Shown piece by piece: positions 33,027 to 41,113 of a DNA stretch of 64,000 nucleotides (position 1 is the stretch's first letter; each line of letters starts with the position of its first letter). This stretch comes from Elusimicrobium minutum (GTDB taxonomy: Bacteria > Elusimicrobiota > Elusimicrobia > Elusimicrobiales > UBA9959): positions 29,251 to 93,250 of the forward strand of contig DYIF01000007.1 in NCBI GenBank assembly GCA_020723765.1, written 5' to 3'. Both the position numbers and the translations under genes were made by a program. The notes below the pieces were generated by a model. That model worked only from the letters and a program-made list of their open reading frames with translations. It searched no databases and was not told the origin of the DNA.

Positions 33027-34370
33027 TCATCCTATTATTTCTATATATTTAAAATTAACCTCACCTACGGTTCCGTCGATACTGGAATGAACCGGACATC
33101 CCAACTCCTTTTCTTCCACATCCGCTATTATCTGCCCTTTCTTTACCGCGTCTCCCTTTTTTACTATAGGTTTTGTCGAAACTCCTATATGCTGGGAAAG
33201 TAATATTTTAACTTTTTCGGGTTTATAATCAAAATTGGAATAAGGAGCCGGTTTGTCGTAATCGGAAAGTCCTAATTTTTTAATTAATTTTTTAACGGGC
33301 ACTTTTCTGAATTCTCTTAACGGATGAGGTTCTTTAGGCTTTATTTGAGATACCGCGGAATTTTTTATTCCTATTTTCATTTCCCTTAAATTATTTTTAG
33401 ATTTTACGCATACCTCTTTGGGATTTAGGTTTTCGGGACAGGAATATAAACTGCATAATGAGCATTCGCAACATAAAAGAGAATATTCGTTGTGTATTTT
33501 TGATTCTTTCGGGTTGAATAAAAGGCTCCTCATGGATCTATGAGGCTGAACGGAGTGTCCCAGCAAGTATCTCGGACAAAATTCGGTACAAAAAGAGCAC
33601 TGGTCGCATGCGGATTTTCCTATTCTGGAAAATTGTTCTACGCCTTGAGTTTTCTTTTTTATAAGAGGATGGTCCGCCGCCAGAACTATTATTCCGGCCG
33701 ATGTTTTGGTAACTTGAGTTTCGAGGTCGGTTATTACTTTTCCCATCATAGGTCCGCCGTCTATTCCGACGGGATTTTTCACGGTTGTTCCTTGGCAAAA
33801 TTCTATCGCTTCTTTATAACTTATCCCTATCGGAACCTTGATAGTGGAAGGTTTTTTTACCGCTCCCGTAACGGTTATAAACTTTTCGACCACCGGCGTT
33901 TTGTTTGACAGAGATATATTGTAAACGGTTTCCACATTGTTAACAACGCATCCTACGCTTAAAGGAATTTCTCCGGGAGGAATTATTCTTTTCGTCGTTT
34001 CGTACACCAGGCAAAATTCGTCTCCGGCGGGATAAAAATCTCCCAATTTGAAAACCGATATGTTTTCTTCTTTTCGGCATTCCTTTTCCAATTTTTCTAT
34101 AAGCTTTTCGTGTTTTTTCTTTATTCCTATTATTCCCTTTTTTGCTCCTACGCTTTTCATTAAAAGTTTGATTCCGTTTATTACTTCTTCCGTAAAAAAT
34201 TCCATTATTATCTGGTCTTTTCTCAATAAAGGTTCGCATTCCGCTGCGTTAAGTATGACTATTTCGGCTTGAGAGTTTGCTTTTACGTAGGTTGGAAAAC
34301 CGGCTCCGCCCGAGCCGACTATACCGGCTTTTCTTATTTGTTTTACAAAATTTTCTTTGTTAAATTCCAT
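33027..34370 (-). CDS. pduS: PduS/RnfC-like flavin and Fe-S electron-transfer protein
   Basis: A 447-residue protein of the PduS group, with an N-terminal NADH/FMN-binding RnfC-like domain (AGIVGSGGAGFPTYVK, VILNAAECEPLL). An SLBB domain follows (about residues 165-225), then two [4Fe-4S] sites, CDQCSFCTEFCPR and CCECSLCSLYSCPE, and a C-terminal biotinyl-lipoyl-like fold. In the Pdu system PduS reduces cobalamin; here there is no B12 enzyme, so oxidation of NADH made by the aldehyde dehydrogenase is the likely job. It is the first gene of the BMC operon and starts close to a TATAAT without a ribosome site. Confidence 0.92.
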   Translation of the reverse strand: MEFNKENFVKQIRKAGIVGSGGAGFPTYVKANSQAEIVILNAAECEPLLRKDQIIMEFFTEEVINGIKLLMKSVGAKKGIIGIKKKHEKLIEKLEKECRKEENISVFKLGDFYPAGDEFCLVYETTKRIIPPGEIPLSVGCVVNNVETVYNISLSNKTPVVEKFITVTGAVKKPSTIKVPIGISYKEAIEFCQGTTVKNPVGIDGGPMMGKVITDLETQVTKTSAGIIVLAADHPLIKKKTQGVEQFSRIGKSACDQCSFCTEFCPRYLLGHSVQPHRSMRSLLFNPKESKIHNEYSLLCCECSLCSLYSCPENLNPKEVCVKSKNNLREMKIGIKNSAVSQIKPKEPHPLREFRKVPVKKLIKKLGLSDYDKPAPYSNFDYKPEKVKILLSQHIGVSTKPIVKKGDAVKKGQIIADVEEKELGCPVHSSIDGTVGEVNFKYIEIIG

Positions 34371-34387
34371 ATTTGTCGTTTGATTTT

Positions 34388-34415
34388 ATTATATAAAAAA
34401 CAAAGATGTAAACAA
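34388..34415 (-). promoter_or_regulatory. putative promoter of the BMC operon
   Basis: On the minus strand, TTGTTT (34410-34415) and TATAAT (34388-34393) are spaced 16 bp apart. The start codon at 34370 follows the -10 box by 17 nt, which leaves a very short leader with no Shine-Dalgarno sequence. Confidence 0.5.
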
Positions 34416-34467
34416 AATAAAAAAACGGTTTAAAGATAAATTTTTATATGGTTTTAAGAGATAGACG

Positions 34468-34501
34468 TTTTCAATTGAAAATATTTATTTTCATTTGAAA
34501 A
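34468..34501. repeat. two palindromes in a 20-bp tandem repeat, likely operators
   Basis: TTTTCAATTGAAAA (34468-34481) is a perfect palindrome and TTTTCATTTGAAAA (34488-34501) matches it at 13 of 14 positions. Their centres are 20 bp apart, close to two helical turns. They lie about 53 bp upstream of the putative BMC -35 box and between divergent genes, fitting a regulator that binds as two stacked dimers. Confidence 0.6.
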
Positions 34502-34590
34502 TATTTGAGTGTTTTTAACGGGGCTAAATAAATAGATTTTGCTATGGAGCTCTCGATTGGCGAGTTTGGCATAAAAATTGATACTAATTG

Positions 34591-34617
34591 TTTTTGCGAC
34601 TTAAAAAATCGCAAAAA
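34591..34617 (+). promoter_or_regulatory. hairpin directly upstream of a ribosome site
   Basis: TTTTTGCGA (34591-34599) and TCGCAAAAA (34609-34617) form an exact 9-bp stem with a 9-nt loop, ending 3 nt before the GGAGGAG of the gene at 34629. It could protect the 5' end or control translation. The rest of the intergenic stretch 34371-34628 holds only the BMC promoter and palindromes described separately. Confidence 0.45.
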
Positions 34618-34628
34618 AAGGAGGAGTA

Positions 34629-35285
34629 ATGAAAAAAATACTAATATGTTTAATGTTGATTATACCCGAGATAACGTATTCTGAGACGTTTTCCTCGGTT
34701 TTTGACGGTAACGGGGTTTATAGATTGTCTGTTTCGGACGAAGATTTAAAAATAAAAAACCCTTCCATCTCCGTCGTTAGAACTTCTTATGATGAAGAAG
34801 GGCCGGAAAATGCTTTTTGGAAGAACGCGAAATGCATTGACGGCTCTTGCGAAACCGGACATAACGGTTATTATTGTAATTTAAAAACCTGCGGATTAAG
34901 CGTTGGTGGAGGATATGTAAACGAAAGAACGACGGTTAAAATGAATTTTACGGATAAATTTAAAAATATCATAAATAATTTATCCAAACTAACCGTTAGC
35001 GATAAGAAAAAAATAATAGATAGTTTTGAAATAAACGAAAAAGGGGAGATAAAAAATATAGATATGAGTCCAATTTTTAATAATTATGGAGATCTCGTTG
35101 TAGATAATATAATGAAAGAGTTATATCCTTCCCAAAAAAAATCTTACGTTGGAGATATGGACCATTCTTCAAACGATGAACCCGACCCTTCTTATATTCC
35201 GGATGATTATATTAAAAACGCAAAATGCGTTTCTAAAGGAACCTGCGTCTCTGAAAACGGTTATGTGTGCGGTTCGGGATGTTAA
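34629..35285 (+). CDS. secreted protein with repeated Cys motifs, unknown function
   Basis: A 218-residue protein with a signal peptide (residues 1 to about 18). Two similar Cys segments bracket the mature protein: KNAKCIDGSCETGHNGYYC (about residues 66-84) and KNAKCVSKGTCVSENGYVC (about 197-215), each with a KNAKC start and a GYxC end. The middle is Lys/Asp/Asn-rich without motifs. No family was recognised. A GGAGGAG ribosome site and a hairpin precede the ATG. It is divergent from the BMC operon and followed by a thioredoxin-like protein gene, which might help fold its disulfides; that link is inferred. Confidence 0.65.
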   Translation: MKKILICLMLIIPEITYSETFSSVFDGNGVYRLSVSDEDLKIKNPSISVVRTSYDEEGPENAFWKNAKCIDGSCETGHNGYYCNLKTCGLSVGGGYVNERTTVKMNFTDKFKNIINNLSKLTVSDKKKIIDSFEINEKGEIKNIDMSPIFNNYGDLVVDNIMKELYPSQKKSYVGDMDHSSNDEPDPSYIPDDYIKNAKCVSKGTCVSENGYVCGSGC

Positions 35286-35303
35286 AATATTATAAAGGGA
35301 GGA

Positions 35304-35326
35304 CGGGCGAAGATTTTCTTCGCCCG
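35304..35326 (+). terminator. hairpin between secreted-protein genes
   Basis: CGGGCGAAG (35304-35312) and CTTCGCCCG (35318-35326) form an exact 9-bp stem with a 5-nt loop. It ends 9 nt before the ATG at 35336 and lacks a strong T-run, so it may act as a weak terminator or as a translation control element. Confidence 0.55.
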
Positions 35327-35335
35327 TATAAAATT

Positions 35336-36991
35336 ATGAAAAAAGTTTTTATATATTTCGTTTTTGTCCAAAATTTATACTGCGCTTTGGATTTTGAAAA
35401 ATCCATAAAAGAACTAAAAAAAGTTCCTTTAAAAGAAATATCGTATGAAGAAAAAATAAAGGAAGTGGAAAAATTAAAACCCGATTTTTTATCCGCTATG
35501 GGTAAAGTCGATTTAACTAAAAAAAACTGTCCCGAGCTTTATAACTTATCGGATTCTCTTTACAATATAATAACTTTTTCATATTCGGATAAAGCGGTTG
35601 AGCGTATGGAAAAAGTTTTTGAAAAACTTTTAGAAAAAAGGTGCGAAAGGGTTTACGATATATCCAATATTTACGACGCTCTAATAATATCGGGAAACTT
35701 CGATAAAGCGTACGAAGTTTCAATCAATTACCTCTGGTTTAACTCGGTAATTTTAAATAAAAAATACGAAGTAGTAAAAGACTCGGCTTCCTCTTACTTC
35801 TATCCTTATTACGAGATAACCGTCTCTTCCGTTGTATATAAAGATTTTGACCCCAAAAAATATTCTCTTTTAATATTCGCTTCTCCAAATTGTCATTTTT
35901 CAAAATCCGCGCTCGATTTTTTTGAAAAAGATCCGTTTTTTTCGGCGATTTTTTCAACTTCGGATATTTTTATCTATACTACCGATACCGACATAAAAAA
36001 CATATCCGGCTGGAATGAAAAACATAAATTAAAGATTAATTTTACGAGATACTCCGGTAACTGGAAAAATTTTTTAGCGTCTTCGTCTCCGACCTTTATT
36101 TTTTTGGAAAACGGAGTTCCCGTTTTGATAGAAAAAGGATGGTTTAAAGATAAAACTCCCGAAATTTTAAAAAATCTTTTTTTAAAAAAAGAAAATTTTT
36201 TAGAGTACGGCTCTAAAAAACTGTTATCGTATTATTTCTCCGAAGAGCCGGATAGGAATCTGGTCAGGAAAAATTACGCCGAAATTCTTCTTTTTATAAA
36301 AAATCTTGTTATCGAAAAAGGCGTAGGAAACTTAACCGACGAAGAACTTAAATCTTTCTGGAGGGTGTATTATATTTACCTTTCAAACGATAAGCCCGAA
36401 AAAGAGTACGATTTTTTCAAGAAGGTTTTAGGCGAAATAAAAAAAAGGAATTTGCTTTCGGCTAAATTGACCGCCGAGGCTCAAGAGATAGCTTTTGTTT
36501 TCGAAGATTTGTTTTTAGCCAAAGAGTTGTACGAATACGATAAAAACGCTCGAAATGTGATAAAAATAAACGAGATTGTCGACAAATCCGGCAGAAACGG
36601 GAGAAAATTTTATTTCTTTGACGAAAAAGACAACATAATAATAAAAGATGCAAACCTTAGAGGCGATAAAATAATATTCGGCGGAATATGTCATATAAAT
36701 AAAAAAGCGTATCAATCCATATACGCAGACGATAATCTTTCGAAATATTTTAAAAAATACTCCGTTTTTCTTACCGATAATCCATATAACGCATATGCCT
36801 GGAATAAAAAGAACAAAGATAAGTTTTATGTCATATACGAAAAAAAGAATTGGAGCGAATTCGATTTTCGCGCGACACCGGTTTTTTACTTTTTAAAAGA
36901 CGGCAAAATAATAAATAGTTTTACCGGATGGACCGGAGACGAAGATAAACAAAAGATAGTTTATTCATTATGGGTTTTAGGGGTATTGTAA
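35336..36991 (+). CDS. secreted protein with two thioredoxin-like domains
   Basis: A 551-residue protein. The start is placed at the ATG at 35336, which gives a clear signal peptide (KKVFIYFVFVQNLYC). Two regions look thioredoxin-like. The first (about residues 170-270) has FASPNCHFSKSALDFF, a CxxS site, and the cis-Pro strand SSPTFIFLENGVPVLIEKGW. The second (about 440-545) has FGGICHINKKAYQSI and ATPVFYFLKDGKIINSFTGW, with a single Cys. A helical segment links them. A periplasmic disulfide isomerase- or reductase-like role is possible, but the second site is degenerate. Family assignment is by pattern only. Confidence 0.6.
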   Translation: MKKVFIYFVFVQNLYCALDFEKSIKELKKVPLKEISYEEKIKEVEKLKPDFLSAMGKVDLTKKNCPELYNLSDSLYNIITFSYSDKAVERMEKVFEKLLEKRCERVYDISNIYDALIISGNFDKAYEVSINYLWFNSVILNKKYEVVKDSASSYFYPYYEITVSSVVYKDFDPKKYSLLIFASPNCHFSKSALDFFEKDPFFSAIFSTSDIFIYTTDTDIKNISGWNEKHKLKINFTRYSGNWKNFLASSSPTFIFLENGVPVLIEKGWFKDKTPEILKNLFLKKENFLEYGSKKLLSYYFSEEPDRNLVRKNYAEILLFIKNLVIEKGVGNLTDEELKSFWRVYYIYLSNDKPEKEYDFFKKVLGEIKKRNLLSAKLTAEAQEIAFVFEDLFLAKELYEYDKNARNVIKINEIVDKSGRNGRKFYFFDEKDNIIIKDANLRGDKIIFGGICHINKKAYQSIYADDNLSKYFKKYSVFLTDNPYNAYAWNKKNKDKFYVIYEKKNWSEFDFRATPVFYFLKDGKIINSFTGWTGDEDKQKIVYSLWVLGVL

Positions 36992-37115
36992 AAAACACGG
37001 CGATAGAAGAATCAATTATAATATTCTTTCGAGAAATTTAAAAATATAGAATATATAAAAGGCGTTATTTACAAAGCCCCGCTTTTTTAACTGATAACCG
37101 TAAAACGGAGGTGTT

Positions 37116-37514
37116 ATGGGAGTTAAAATTTTGGCTAAATACATCGGAGACGATAATGTCGAGCTTACTCATACGCCGAGCGGAAATAAAATAATAACCG
37201 ATTTGCCTTTGGATAACGGAGGCAAAGGAAGAACTTTTTCTCCAACCGATCTTCTGGCTTCGGCTCTTTCTTCATGCATACTTACGATAATGGCTAAAAT
37301 TGCGGCCAAGGAAAATCTGGATATTAAAGAAAGCGAGATAGAAATAGAAAAAATAATGAGCGACAAGCCCCCAAGAAGAGTCGCTAAATTTGTCGGCAGG
37401 ATAAAACTAAAAGGAGTTAGCGAAGATAAAAAATCGGTTTTGTTAAACGCCGTAAAAACCTGTCCGGTTACCAAAAGCCTTCATCCGGATATAGAGATAT
37501 CTTTTTCGGATTGA
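37116..37514 (+). CDS. OsmC-family peroxiredoxin-like protein
   Basis: A 132-residue cytoplasmic protein of the OsmC/YhfA family. The two conserved cysteines are in ASALSSCILTIMAKIA and KTCPVTKSLHPDIEI, and the FSPTDLLASALSSC stretch is typical. OsmC proteins reduce organic hydroperoxides with thiol cysteines; YhfA-type members are less defined. A CGGAGG ribosome site precedes the ATG. Its 3' end overlaps the convergent DUF6498 gene by 34 bases. Confidence 0.9.
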   Translation: MGVKILAKYIGDDNVELTHTPSGNKIITDLPLDNGGKGRTFSPTDLLASALSSCILTIMAKIAAKENLDIKESEIEIEKIMSDKPPRRVAKFVGRIKLKGVSEDKKSVLLNAVKTCPVTKSLHPDIEISFSD

Positions 37515-38185
37515 TTTGCGAAAAAGGATTTGGAATTGTTTGAGAATTTTTCTCTTTCTTTTAAGTGGGCTTTTAAGTCGACGCCTATTTTTATAATTAT
37601 AAAAACTATCAAAAACGCCACGTTTGTTTTTAAAGCCATCATTAAAAAAGCCCCGGCGAGTATGGTTATATGCATTACGACTATTCTCGGATAAGGGGCC
37701 GCAAATAACTGTTCTATGGACGCTGTTTCCTTTTCTTTCCCCATTATGTAGTTTGAAAAAAAAGAATATCCGTGGCTTATAAAAAGAGCCAGAATTCCGA
37801 ATCTGACGTTTTCTATATAAGACCAAAAATTGGAAAAAGGAGAAGAGGCGTTAAATCCTCTAAGGACAAGTCCGAATAAAAATACTGCGTGTCCGGCCAT
37901 AAAACCGCCGAAGTGTACCGTAAAAAAAGCCGCAAAAAAAATTTTTATCAATAAAAATACCGTATCGTTTTTAAAATAATCCGGAATTTGTCCTTTATTG
38001 GATAATGTTTTAAAGCTTTTTGAAAGCATTATCTTAAAAATGTTAAAAAAACCGATTATTCCGCTTTCGGCCCAGTATAAGACTAATATATCCGAAATGG
38101 TCCAGCCGCCGTATATTATCATAATCGCCGGTATCAGATTGGATATTATTAAAAGATAAGAGGAAGAAGAAAGGTTTAAACCCAT
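37481..38185 (-). CDS. DUF6498 integral membrane protein
   Basis: A 234-residue protein with about six membrane helices. The N-terminal IIYGGWTISDILVLYWAES and GIIGFFNIFKIML segments are the DUF6498 signature, followed by the FHFG-like TVHFGGFMAGHAVFLF region. The ATG at 38185 is chosen because a TATAAT lies 6 nt before it on the same strand; a longer frame would run far into the divergent lipoprotein gene. The function of the family is unknown. It is divergent from the lipoprotein gene, with only 37 bp between start codons. Confidence 0.75.
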   Translation of the reverse strand: MGLNLSSSSYLLIISNLIPAIMIIYGGWTISDILVLYWAESGIIGFFNIFKIMLSKSFKTLSNKGQIPDYFKNDTVFLLIKIFFAAFFTVHFGGFMAGHAVFLFGLVLRGFNASSPFSNFWSYIENVRFGILALFISHGYSFFSNYIMGKEKETASIEQLFAAPYPRIVVMHITILAGAFLMMALKTNVAFLIVFIIIKIGVDLKAHLKEREKFSNNSKSFFANQSEKDISISG

Positions 38186-38191
38186 ATAAAG

Positions 38192-38216
38192 ATTATACAA
38201 ATAATTTTTATATAAT
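38192..38216. promoter_or_regulatory. divergent pair of leaderless-type -10 boxes
   Basis: TATAAT occurs on the minus strand at 38192-38197 (6 nt before the ATG at 38185) and on the plus strand at 38211-38216 (6 nt before the ATG at 38223). The two divergent promoters overlap within 37 bp and leave no room for ribosome-binding leaders. Confidence 0.6.
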
Positions 38217-38222
38217 TGATTT

Positions 38223-38816
38223 ATGAAATATTCTTTTTTTCTTGCGTTCTTTTTTCTAATTTCTTGCGCTTCGGTTTCGAGAAACGTCTGGCTAAATAGA
38301 TTCGAGGTTTGTTGCGTGGTAGAGCATTCCCTTTTAAGAAACGGCGATAAGGTTGAGTTTAAAGAAGGGTATTTTGAAGACGAGTATTTAAAACTTAAGT
38401 CGGAGTTTGACGTTATGGAAGGGATAAAATTGACATTTCTAAACAAATGCGGAGTTAATTCTTATATAAACTGGGATGATGCTTTTTATTTGGACGAATC
38501 CGGGAATTCTCATAATGTTTCATTTTCCGAAATTAGTTCAAATCTAAAAGAAAAATCGAATATCTCTATACTTCCGCCGTTTATCGAAATAGCGGCGAAC
38601 ATAATTCCAAAGGATTACATATATCGGAAAAACGATATCTGGATGAAAAAAACGATGTTTGATTTTTCTTTTCATCCTCAGGATTATCTTTTTAAAAAGC
38701 CATCCCTTAATTTTTATTATAAATGCGGATATTTGAATTTAAAATATTCTCTGTTTTTTTATATAGATAAAAGATATCCTAAAAACCAGGAAGCTACCGA
38801 TCAGGTCCCAAATTGA
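38223..38816 (+). CDS. lipoprotein of unknown function
   Basis: A 197-residue protein with a lipoprotein signal peptide ending in LISC (Cys15 as acylation site). The mature part has no repeats or known motif; Cys residues occur at FEVCCVVEH, NKCGVNSY and YKCGYL. It is transcribed divergently from the DUF6498 gene from a TATAAT 6 nt before the ATG. The 3' neighbour is a DUF4105 protein. It is probably anchored in the envelope. No function can be assigned. Confidence 0.65.
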   Translation: MKYSFFLAFFFLISCASVSRNVWLNRFEVCCVVEHSLLRNGDKVEFKEGYFEDEYLKLKSEFDVMEGIKLTFLNKCGVNSYINWDDAFYLDESGNSHNVSFSEISSNLKEKSNISILPPFIEIAANIIPKDYIYRKNDIWMKKTMFDFSFHPQDYLFKKPSLNFYYKCGYLNLKYSLFFYIDKRYPKNQEATDQVPN

Positions 38817-38932
38817 ATTAGTCCGTTTTTTTGAGAAAAAATTCCCTTAGGTCCCATATCATCCGAGTCTAAATTTGGTAAAAAATAATTATGAGGGATT
38901 TAAAATCCGTTTCGACAAAGGAGGGAAAAGTG

Positions 38933-40009
38933 ATGTTTTTAATCTTACTTTTAGCTTTTTCTTTTAACTTAAAGGCGCAAGAGCTGAGTATCGACGTTTA
39001 TAACTCGGAATTTTTAAAAACAAATAGCGATTTTAGTTCAAAAAAATACGGAGTATCCTACTCTCTTAAAGGCGTAATTAAAATAAACGAAAATAAACCC
39101 TATTTTTACACTTCGGACGGAAGAATATTTATATTGGATATGAAGCTCGAAGAAGCCAAAAAATACCAAAACAAGTCGGTGGAGATATATGCGAAAGCTT
39201 TACAATCCGATAAAATAGACGTTTTAAAACCTTCGGATATAAAGGAGTACGACCCTTCGGTAATAATAAATCTGCCGGATTATCAAAACAAAAGGAAACC
39301 GTCCAGAATTTTATCCAGATACGGAGATGTATACGAAATGGAAAACATAAGATGGGAGCCCAAAGCTTTTGATGAAAAAAATTACGAATGGCGTAATTTT
39401 AAAGTCGATGTTTCAAAACTAAAAGACGTTTATTTTGTCAAAAAACCTTTTACTCCCGAGTTTATAGCCGCGCACTCGATGCTTCTTTTTAAATTCGATA
39501 AAGGCGGGGTAGTTAACGATATGGGCGAAGAGACCGATTCTTTTGTCCTTTCCATAGAGGCCTATTTAAGAGAAGGTCAGAGCTATTCTCTGGTCGACGG
39601 CATGAGAGATAAATTCAATATAATATGGATTTTTGCGACCTGGAAGGATTATTCGTACAGAACTATGCTCTACGATATGGACTCAAGAAGCCTTATTTTA
39701 TACTCGGTAAAACTGAGCCTCTCGCAAAAGAAAGAACTTCTTGAATACGCTTTGGCTCAGGCGTCGGTTAACAGAGAGGGAGAGTATTATAACACCATTA
39801 CGAATAACTGTACGAATAACCTCGTAATATTGATAAACAAAACCCTTCCCGAAAATAAAAGAATAAAATTATGGGAAATACCTTATCTTGTTTATAACGT
39901 AAGAGCGACGATGCCCAATTTGGTGGTGGATTATTTACAGGGAAAAGAAATACTTGGTTCGGAATTTAAAAAGATAACTCCCGAAAACTACACCGAGCCT
40001 TTGCCTTAA
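38933..40009 (+). CDS. Lnb N-terminal periplasmic domain (DUF4105) protein
   Basis: A 358-residue secreted protein. The start is placed at the ATG at 38933, after a GGAGGG site, which gives a signal peptide (FLILLLAFSFNLKAQ). The C-terminal half carries the Lnb-N/DUF4105 pattern: IAAHSMLLFKFDKGGVV, SFVLSIEAYLREGQSYSLVD, then EYYNTITNNCTNNLVILIN with a conserved YNTxTNNC motif. The N-terminal half contains an OB-like segment (GKVIKINENKPYFYTSDG-type). Such proteins act in the periplasm with unknown chemistry; the Cys and preceding His suggest a papain-like site. Confidence 0.7.
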   Translation: MFLILLLAFSFNLKAQELSIDVYNSEFLKTNSDFSSKKYGVSYSLKGVIKINENKPYFYTSDGRIFILDMKLEEAKKYQNKSVEIYAKALQSDKIDVLKPSDIKEYDPSVIINLPDYQNKRKPSRILSRYGDVYEMENIRWEPKAFDEKNYEWRNFKVDVSKLKDVYFVKKPFTPEFIAAHSMLLFKFDKGGVVNDMGEETDSFVLSIEAYLREGQSYSLVDGMRDKFNIIWIFATWKDYSYRTMLYDMDSRSLILYSVKLSLSQKKELLEYALAQASVNREGEYYNTITNNCTNNLVILINKTLPENKRIKLWEIPYLVYNVRATMPNLVVDYLQGKEILGSEFKKITPENYTEPLP

Positions 40010-40076
40010 TTGTTTAAAAAATCATCTTTTGTTATAATATTTTTAGTTGGTTTGAATTATTTTTTAAGGAGGATTT

Positions 40077-41078
40077 ATGCCGGTTAATTTAAAAAATAGA
40101 CATTTCTTGAAAGAAATAGATTTTACCAAAGAAGAGATACTCTTTCTTTTAAATCTTTCAAAAGAACTTAAAGCCGCAAAATATGCCGGAACCGAGAAGC
40201 CCAGGCTTACTGGCAAAAATATCGCTTTGATATTTGAAAAATCTTCAACAAGAACAAGATGCGCTTTTGAAGTCGCGGCCCACGACCAGGGGGCTCATGT
40301 GACGTATTTAGAGCCCACCGGAAGCCAGATGGGTCATAAGGAAACGATAAGAGATACGGCCAGAGTTTTGGGAAGAATGTATGACGGAATAGAATACAGA
40401 GGTTTCGGTCAGGAGATAGTGGAAGAGCTTGCGAAATACGCCGGAGTTCCCGTATGGAACGGCCTTACGAACGAGTGGCATCCCACTCAGATGCTTGCGG
40501 ATGTTATGACTATGATCGAACACTCATCTAAACCAATAGAACAAATTTCTTACGCTTATGTCGGGGACGCGAGATTTAATATGGGAAGATCGCTTCTCGT
40601 AATAGGAGCCATTTTAGGTATGGATGTTAGAATCGGGGCTCCCAAAAACTTACAGCCGCCGAAAGAGGTTATCGATATAGCAAACGAAAGAGCAAAAGAA
40701 ACCGGAGCCAGAATCACCATTACGGACGATCCCGTAAAGGCCGTAAAAGGAGTCGATTATGTCCATACGGATGTCTGGGTTTCAATGGGTGAATCCAAAG
40801 ACGTATGGGCGGAGAGAATAAAACTTTTAAAGCCTTATCAGGTAACGCCGGAGCTTATGAAAAAAACCGAAAATCCGAATGTTAAGTTTATGCATTGTTT
40901 GCCGTCTTTTCATAACGACCAGACCAAATTGGGAAAAGAAGTGAGCGAACAGTTCGGTCTTAAAAACGGGATAGAGGTTACGGAAGATGTTTTTGAGTCT
41001 AAGGCTTCCATAGTATTCGACCAGGCGGAAAACAGAATGCATACCATAAAAGCGGTAATGGTCGCAACCCTTGCCTGA
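40077..41078 (+). CDS. argF: ornithine carbamoyltransferase
   Basis: A 333-residue enzyme making citrulline from ornithine and carbamoyl phosphate, or running in reverse in arginine catabolism. Motifs are [16 protein letters not shown] (carbamoyl-phosphate loop STRTR), the [14 protein letters not shown] segment with HPTQ, and [11 protein letters not shown] with the HCLP ornithine site. The length matches the catabolic or anabolic enzyme of E. coli type. A TATAAT and AAGGAGG precede the ATG, and a strong terminator follows. No other arginine genes are adjacent, so the direction of use is undecided. Confidence 0.95.
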   Translation: MPVNLKNRHFLKEIDFTKEEILFLLNLSKELKAAKYAGTEKPRLTGKNIALIFEKSSTRTRCAFEVAAHDQGAHVTYLEPTGSQMGHKETIRDTARVLGRMYDGIEYRGFGQEIVEELAKYAGVPVWNGLTNEWHPTQMLADVMTMIEHSSKPIEQISYAYVGDARFNMGRSLLVIGAILGMDVRIGAPKNLQPPKEVIDIANERAKETGARITITDDPVKAVKGVDYVHTDVWVSMGESKDVWAERIKLLKPYQVTPELMKKTENPNVKFMHCLPSFHNDQTKLGKEVSEQFGLKNGIEVTEDVFESKASIVFDQAENRMHTIKAVMVATLA

Positions 41079-41085
41079 TTTCTTT

Positions 41086-41111
41086 CCCCCGAAGTTTTTA
41101 ATCTTCGGGGG
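41086..41111 (+). terminator. rho-independent terminator after argF
   Basis: CCCCCGAAG (41086-41094) and CTTCGGGGG (41103-41111) form an exact 9-bp stem with an 8-nt loop, followed by a T-containing tract. It lies immediately before the amylase ATG at 41114. Confidence 0.8.
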
Positions 41112-41113
41112 AT

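Noticed and set aside
33940..34239. 99-residue basic open frame inside pduS
   Set aside because: Another-frame shadow of a well-conserved gene; Arg/Lys-rich composition without a ribosome site.
34566..34583. TGGCAT-N5-TTGAT before the gene at 34629, similar to a sigma-54 promoter
   Set aside because: The essential GC of the -12 element is missing (TTGA instead of TTGC) and no sigma-54 activator is visible in the window.
37064..37090. AAAGCCCCGCTTTTTT stretch after the thioredoxin-like gene, looking like half of a terminator
   Set aside because: No matching left arm was found, so a stable stem is not supported.
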